A stretch of DNA of 9,593 bases, taken from the NCBI GenBank assembly GCA_011192055.1, contig DUES01000211.1, positions 1-9,593 on the forward strand, written 5' to 3'. How positions within the stretch are numbered: the first letter of the stretch is position 1; each line of letters begins with the position of its first letter. Positions 6,411 to 9,593 of this stretch are shown here, piece after piece. Under the pieces are notes generated by a model that saw only the letters and a list, made by a program, of their open reading frames with translations, did no database searches and had not been told where the DNA came from. The DNA comes from Dehalococcoidia bacterium (GTDB lineage: Bacteria > Chloroflexota > Dehalococcoidia > Dehalococcoidales > Fen-1064). Made by a program: the position numbers and the translations under genes.

Positions 6411-7652
6411 TCAGGCGCAGTATTGAATTTCAGCACTAGGGTATACGGCAACTTTACTGCCGGCGCTGTGGGATTTCTTGAGCACATCGAGTACATCCTC
6501 CCACCGGTGCAGGAAAGTTATCTTATCCGACTCTCCGAACCAGCTATGGCTGGCGAAGTCCGGGTATTCCGTGAAAACAATCAGTCGGCCTACCTGGGAA
6601 GGTACCCTGGCCGCCTGCCGCAGCGGTCCGAAGCTGCTGTTGCCGAACGGGCCGAGCAGGTAGTGGACTACCTGGCCGTCAGGGGCGTTGGCAATAAGGA
6701 CAACGTCACCTCCGGGTGCAACGGACCGGTAAGCAATTGCGGCACCAATGAAACCTTCGTTTGACTTGGCAAAGGTATTAGCAATGGCAATGTCGTTAGC
6801 CTCGGACTGCGGTGTCAGGTAATGCGGTTTCGATGCCTGAACTGCAGCGGCGTAAGACAGTTTGAGGTCACCCGCGAAGACGGCCGTTGTCTCTCCCCGG
6901 CTGTTGACAAGGCAGTTTACCATAATGTCCAGACCTGCGAGCGTGGCTGATTCTTCTATATCCATACGCAGGAGATTTTCATCGAAGATGCCCATACCGG
7001 CAATCCTGTTATCGCGTGGTTGCGCCATCATCTGGTAGAATGACATGTGGTTCTGCTGGGTTGTCTGGAAAGACGTAACCCCGGGAAGAATAATCTTGCC
7101 ACCGCCACCGAAACCGTTCATCGGATGCGGGACCACGGAACCAATGGCAATCTTGAGGTCGCATTTCATTACCTCTTCATTGACATAAACATCGGTGCCG
7201 TATGTTTTCGTCTTTCCGGCGTAAGTGCAGTTACCGAAAGCGTTGTGGTTGTAGACCGGGAACCGGGCCATAACATCCTCGCCCACTTTCTTAACGAGGT
7301 GGTCCCGTGTATAGGAACCGTGACAGCCAAGAGCGCATATGAACCGTATGGCGGAATCGGGAATCCCGGCATCTGCCAGCTCCGCCAGGACGTGGGGTAT
7401 CATGTCATAGATCCGTGTAACCCGCGTCATATCATCAAATATGATGACGACTTCTTTTTTACCTCTGGCCATCTCACTTATTGATGGCTTTCCAATGGTA
7501 TCACTAATGGCGGCCTTGATTTGCTCCGGTGTCAGGGCGGTTTTATCGTGGCCGGCCATGTTGACTGTCTCTACCTTCCAGTCATCGGGTACAGGTAACT
7601 CCATCTCCTTCATTCCGTACCAGGCCAGTGTCGGCAGGGTTATGATACTCAT
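6411..7652 (-). CDS. LarA-type nickel-pincer nucleotide-dependent racemase/epimerase homologue (DUF2088)
   Basis: This 413-residue protein belongs to the lactate racemase (LarA) superfamily; Lactiplantibacillus LarA is 424 residues. LarA enzymes racemise or epimerise 2-hydroxy acids by hydride transfer to a nickel-pincer nucleotide bound covalently to lysine. The catalytic set is complete by position: His111 (GCHGSY, LarA His108), His176 (VPHPMNGFGGGGK, LarA His174), Lys186 (LarA Lys184, the cofactor attachment lysine) and His202 (QQNH, LarA His200). The spacings 10 (His-Lys) and 16 (Lys-His) match LarA exactly. DDMTRVTR (73-80) is the usual nucleotide-binding motif. The ATG at 7652 has AAAGGAGA before it. 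The gene follows an acyl-CoA dehydrogenase by 30 bp in the same cluster. Cofactor synthesis genes larB, larC and larE are not in the window and must be elsewhere if the protein is active. The substrate is unknown and need not be lactate. Confidence 0.9.
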   Translation of the reverse strand: MSIITLPTLAWYGMKEMELPVPDDWKVETVNMAGHDKTALTPEQIKAAISDTIGKPSISEMARGKKEVVIIFDDMTRVTRIYDMIPHVLAELADAGIPDSAIRFICALGCHGSYTRDHLVKKVGEDVMARFPVYNHNAFGNCTYAGKTKTYGTDVYVNEEVMKCDLKIAIGSVVPHPMNGFGGGGKIILPGVTSFQTTQQNHMSFYQMMAQPRDNRIAGMGIFDENLLRMDIEESATLAGLDIMVNCLVNSRGETTAVFAGDLKLSYAAAVQASKPHYLTPQSEANDIAIANTFAKSNEGFIGAAIAYRSVAPGGDVVLIANAPDGQVVHYLLGPFGNSSFGPLRQAARVPSQVGRLIVFTEYPDFASHSWFGESDKITFLHRWEDVLDVLKKSHSAGSKVAVYPSAEIQYCA

Positions 7653-7682
7653 ACACTTCTCTCCTTTTGTATTGCCACTTGC

Positions 7683-8855
7683 TTATTCTGAAGGCAAGCC
7701 TAGTCCGCGGGTAGCCACGATGTTCTTTAGCACTTCTGTAGTACCGGCCTGTAAACTGTAACCCTTCGACCCCAGGTATGAATGCGGGGCCATTCCCATG
7801 ATTGGTGCCCACTTTGATTCCGCTACCAGTTGCCCGTACAGTCCCAGTATTTCGGTGGCCATGCTGGCAAGGCGTTGCTCAAATGTGGTGCAGTATGCTT
7901 TGGCCATGGCGGCTTCTACATTAGGAGCGCGTCCCTCCTCCATCACCAGTACCACCCTGTAACTGAGCAGGCGCCCCATTTCGAATTCAATCTGAAGTCT
8001 GGCCAGTTTGTCACGGATAAGCGGGTCTTTGCAGAGAGGGACACCGTTTCTGACAGTCTCTTTGGTAAATCCTGTAAGGGCTTCAAACAGAGGGTAGTTG
8101 CCCATCAGGCGCTCCAGTCCGGCACGTTCGTAGTCGAGCTGGTTAAGTATCTGGTAAAAGCCCCGGTTTTTCTCTCCGATAAGGTTTTCCTTGGGGATTC
8201 GTACGTTGTCGTAGAATACCTCTCCCCATGCTTCGCTTCCGGTAATGTCGATAGTCGGCCTGATACTTATTCCGGGCAGGCTGGCATCGAAGATGAACTC
8301 GCTGATACCCCGGTGTTTGGGAGCGTCAGGGTCCGTCCTGGCCACCAGGTAAACGTGGGTCATGAAACGGGCGCAGCTTGTCCACATTTTTTGCCCGTCG
8401 ATTATATAGTCGTCACCATCCTCAACAGCCCTGGTCCGCAGTGATGCCAGGTCCGAACCGGCTTCCGGTTCACTCATGCCCAGGCCGATATAGGCTTCTC
8501 CCTTCAGAATCAGGGGGAGGAGTTCCTCTTTCTGTTCATCGGTGCCGTACGCAATAACTGAACGGCCTATCTGGCGGTCAGCAAACCAGTGGCAGGCAGC
8601 GGGTGCCCCGTAACGCAGCATCTCCTCGGTGAGGATGAGACGGTCAATCTGACCGCGTCCCTGGCCACCGAATTCCTTTGGCCAGCTCAGCCCTATCCAG
8701 CCTTTCTCAGCCATCTTTTTGGTAAATACCGGCGAATAGCCCTGTATCCAGCCATCACACATAGGCTGGAAGGTGCCGTTATTAATCTCACCTTCGAGGA
8801 AATCACGTACTTCCTGTCGGAATGATTCCTGTTCCGGGCTGAATTCAAAATCCAT
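7683..8855 (-). CDS. Acyl-CoA dehydrogenase (FadE29-like, helix-G glutamate type)
   Basis: This 390-residue acyl-CoA dehydrogenase carries the family's three domains. The flavin/substrate motif GMSEPEAGSDLASLRT is at 126-141, followed by YIIDGQKMWTS (150-160) and a C-terminal helical domain ending TTEVLKNIVATRGLGLP. The usual catalytic glutamate before the C-terminal GT pair is Ala370 (LQAGTTE). Glu243 in NQLDYERAG aligns with the alternative helix-G catalytic base seen in isovaleryl-CoA dehydrogenase (LDLER). The overall style resembles mycobacterial FadE29/ChsE2, the catalytic half of a heterotetramer acting on branched or steroid side-chain CoA esters. Here a second dehydrogenase lacking that base lies in the same cluster, at 3381-4514. 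The ATG at 8855 has GAGGAG upstream. It follows the RAM-domain gene by 60 bp. A conventional homotetrameric branched-chain acyl-CoA dehydrogenase remains possible. Confidence 0.9.
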   Translation of the reverse strand: MDFEFSPEQESFRQEVRDFLEGEINNGTFQPMCDGWIQGYSPVFTKKMAEKGWIGLSWPKEFGGQGRGQIDRLILTEEMLRYGAPAACHWFADRQIGRSVIAYGTDEQKEELLPLILKGEAYIGLGMSEPEAGSDLASLRTRAVEDGDDYIIDGQKMWTSCARFMTHVYLVARTDPDAPKHRGISEFIFDASLPGISIRPTIDITGSEAWGEVFYDNVRIPKENLIGEKNRGFYQILNQLDYERAGLERLMGNYPLFEALTGFTKETVRNGVPLCKDPLIRDKLARLQIEFEMGRLLSYRVVLVMEEGRAPNVEAAMAKAYCTTFEQRLASMATEILGLYGQLVAESKWAPIMGMAPHSYLGSKGYSLQAGTTEVLKNIVATRGLGLPSE

Positions 8856-8915
8856 GCGTGTAAACTCCTCTGGTCTGTATTCTCAATCCACCAGTGGTAC
8901 CCTGATTGTGCTCGC

Positions 8916-9143
8916 CTATACGGCCAGGCAGGTTACTGTGCGGGCAATACCGGCGATCGGGTGAATTGACTGTGTAACAATATCGCCTATTTCATTAAGG
9001 GATTCCGCTTCGATTATAGAAATCACATCATAGGGGCCGGTGACGGCATTGACGGATATCACGCCTGCCAGGTGTTGCAGGGCTGTAACAACTTCTTTGG
9101 TCCTGCCTACCGTTGTTTCAATCAGCACAAAGGCTTTGGCCAT
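8916..9143 (-). CDS. Stand-alone Lrp/AsnC ligand-binding (RAM) domain protein
   Basis: This 75-residue protein consists of the Lrp/AsnC C-terminal ligand-binding domain alone. It shows the beta-alpha-beta-beta-alpha-beta pattern and the hallmark VTGPYDVISIIEAESLNEI (34-52), where the GPYD turn lies at the ligand pocket between subunits. No helix-turn-helix is present, so it should not bind DNA by itself. Family members of this type form ring-like oligomers that bind amino acids or similar small molecules and may act on Lrp-type regulators or enzymes. The ATG at 9143 has GGAGGT 8 bases upstream. It is the first gene of the six-gene minus-strand cluster, 67 bases after a predicted transcription start, and so could serve as a metabolite sensor for the pathway encoded downstream. 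That role is inferred from position only. Confidence 0.85.
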   Translation of the reverse strand: MAKAFVLIETTVGRTKEVVTALQHLAGVISVNAVTGPYDVISIIEAESLNEIGDIVTQSIHPIAGIARTVTCLAV

Positions 9144-9216
9144 ACGGATTCACCTCCAGTACTCAGAATTACCCACCAGTTCTTCACTTTAGAAACAGTC
9201 GGTGAACTTTGCCATC

Positions 9217-9246
9217 ATTATACTCCAAAGCGTGGTACCATTTCAC
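9217..9246 (-). promoter_or_regulatory. Promoter for the six-gene cluster
   Basis: Read on the minus strand, GTGAAA (9241-9246, four of six matches to TTGACA) is followed after 18 bp by a perfect TATAAT (9217-9222). The start would be near 9210, leaving a leader of about 67 bases before the ATG at 9143. The palindrome TGGTACCA (9233-9240) directly adjoins the -35 inside the spacer, a position where a bound protein would block RNA polymerase. Confidence 0.5.
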
Positions 9247-9261
9247 CCACCGCCGCCTGGC

Positions 9262-9292
9262 TTGACAGTGAGTATGTCACTCGGTCTATAAT
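9262..9292 (+). promoter_or_regulatory. Promoter for the third acyl-CoA dehydrogenase, with overlapping inverted repeat
   Basis: A perfect TTGACA (9262-9267) and a perfect TATAAT (9287-9292) are separated by 19 bp, longer than the ideal 17, which is typical of promoters that need activation or DNA distortion. The inverted repeat AGTGA (9267-9271) / TCACT (9277-9281) with a 5-base centre lies between them and is a candidate operator. The predicted start near 9299 gives a leader of about 160 bases. Confidence 0.5.
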
Positions 9293-9458
9293 ATGCAATC
9301 TGCCATAGGGATGTGATGTGTCCGGCAAGGTCGTTTACAGGCAGCTACCAGCCACGTGTATCACCCGCTATCGAGGTTTATTATTGTGATTTTACAGGCC
9401 GGTAAGCGTATCCGCTCAGGACAGTCATTGATGGACTACGGTCTTCGGGAGGAGCACC

Positions 9459-9593
9459 TTGGACTATTTCTTAAGCGAAGAACAGATTACGCTGAAAGCT
9501 CTGGCGAGGCGTATCGCCGAAGAAAGAGTGCTGCCTGTCCGGGCTGAACTGGACGAGAGCGAAGAATTTCCGCGGTCGATAATGAAAGACCTT
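9459..9593 (+). CDS. Acyl-CoA dehydrogenase, N-terminal fragment cut by the window edge
   Basis: The last 135 bases encode 45 residues beginning MDYFLSEEQ and continuing through AEERVLPVRAELDESEEFP, the typical first helices of a short-chain/butyryl-type acyl-CoA dehydrogenase. The usual N-terminus of that group is MDFxLTEEQ with a P-x-A-x-E-x-D-x-x-x-x-FP stretch. The frame is open to the right edge, so the gene continues beyond the window. The start is TTG at 9459: GGGAGGAG lies at 9447-9454, and an in-frame TGA at 9429-9431 rules out any start further upstream. It diverges from the six-gene cluster that holds two other acyl-CoA dehydrogenases. Its N-terminus differs from both, so it is a third type. 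The catalytic residues lie outside the window. Confidence 0.85.
   Translation, partial: MDYFLSEEQITLKALARRIAEERVLPVRAELDESEEFPRSIMKDL

Larger units (their letters stand above)
9144..9458. other. Divergent promoter region between the six-gene cluster and the third acyl-CoA dehydrogenase
   Basis: These 315 bp carry no supported gene. They hold a promoter for each direction, a TGGTACCA palindrome (9233-9240) in the minus-strand spacer, an AGTGA/TCACT inverted repeat (9267-9281) in the plus-strand spacer, and a direct repeat TTTACAGGC at 9334-9342 and 9391-9399 in the plus-strand leader. No rho-independent terminator or recognisable riboswitch was seen. Confidence 0.6.

Noticed and set aside
7830..8444. 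Open frame of 204 codons on the plus strand inside an acyl-CoA dehydrogenase gene
   Set aside because: It is antisense to a clear acyl-CoA dehydrogenase with intact motifs, and its translation has no recognisable family pattern.
8894..8901. GTGGTACC shared between the 8856-8915 gap and the 9233-9240 palindrome, as a repeated operator
   Set aside because: GGTACC occurs many times inside coding sequence in this window (for example near 912, 2332, 4058 and 6600), so a shared copy is not informative.
1..9593. CRISPR array, tRNA, rRNA, insertion sequence ends or phage genes
   Set aside because: No regularly spaced repeats, cloverleaf-like sequence, transposase-like protein or terminal inverted repeat was found on either strand.

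Overview
The window looks like a fragment of an anaerobic bacterial chromosome of moderate GC, most plausibly from the Dehalococcoidia (Chloroflexota). That placement is an inference. It rests on the overall style of the IspH protein, on the concentration of acyl-CoA dehydrogenases, short-chain dehydrogenases and oxygen-sensitive Fe-S or radical-type enzymes, and on the strong Shine-Dalgarno sites before most genes. There is no rRNA, tRNA, CRISPR array, phage gene or insertion sequence in view.

Layout, left to right. (1) Bases 27-1634, minus strand: two tandem paralogous short-chain dehydrogenases/reductases, probably co-transcribed from an extended -10 promoter near 1700. (2) Bases 1891-3386, plus strand: a housekeeping pair, plsC (phospholipid acyltransferase) and ispH (last step of the MEP isoprenoid pathway), coupled by an ATGA overlap and preceded by a good sigma-70 promoter. 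(3) Bases 3381-9143, minus strand: a tight six-gene cluster. In transcription order it encodes a stand-alone Lrp/AsnC ligand-sensing (RAM) domain, an acyl-CoA dehydrogenase, a LarA-type nickel-pincer racemase/epimerase homologue, a DUF1893 protein, a 4-hydroxybutyryl-CoA dehydratase-like [4Fe-4S]/flavin enzyme, and a second acyl-CoA dehydrogenase. Gaps inside the cluster are 11-60 bp. (4) From 9459, plus strand: the first 45 codons of a third acyl-CoA dehydrogenase, which runs off the right edge and diverges from the six-gene cluster across a 315-bp region carrying promoter-like elements on both strands.

The six-gene cluster is the interesting part. It joins a hydroxy-acid racemase fold, a radical dehydratase fold and two unlike acyl-CoA dehydrogenases, one of which seems to lack a catalytic base. 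Together these suggest oxidation or interconversion of a hydroxylated or branched acid through CoA thioesters, with the RAM protein as a possible amino-acid or metabolite sensor. The substrate cannot be read from the sequence, and no CoA ligase, CoA transferase, electron-transfer flavoprotein or nickel-pincer cofactor synthesis gene lies in the window.
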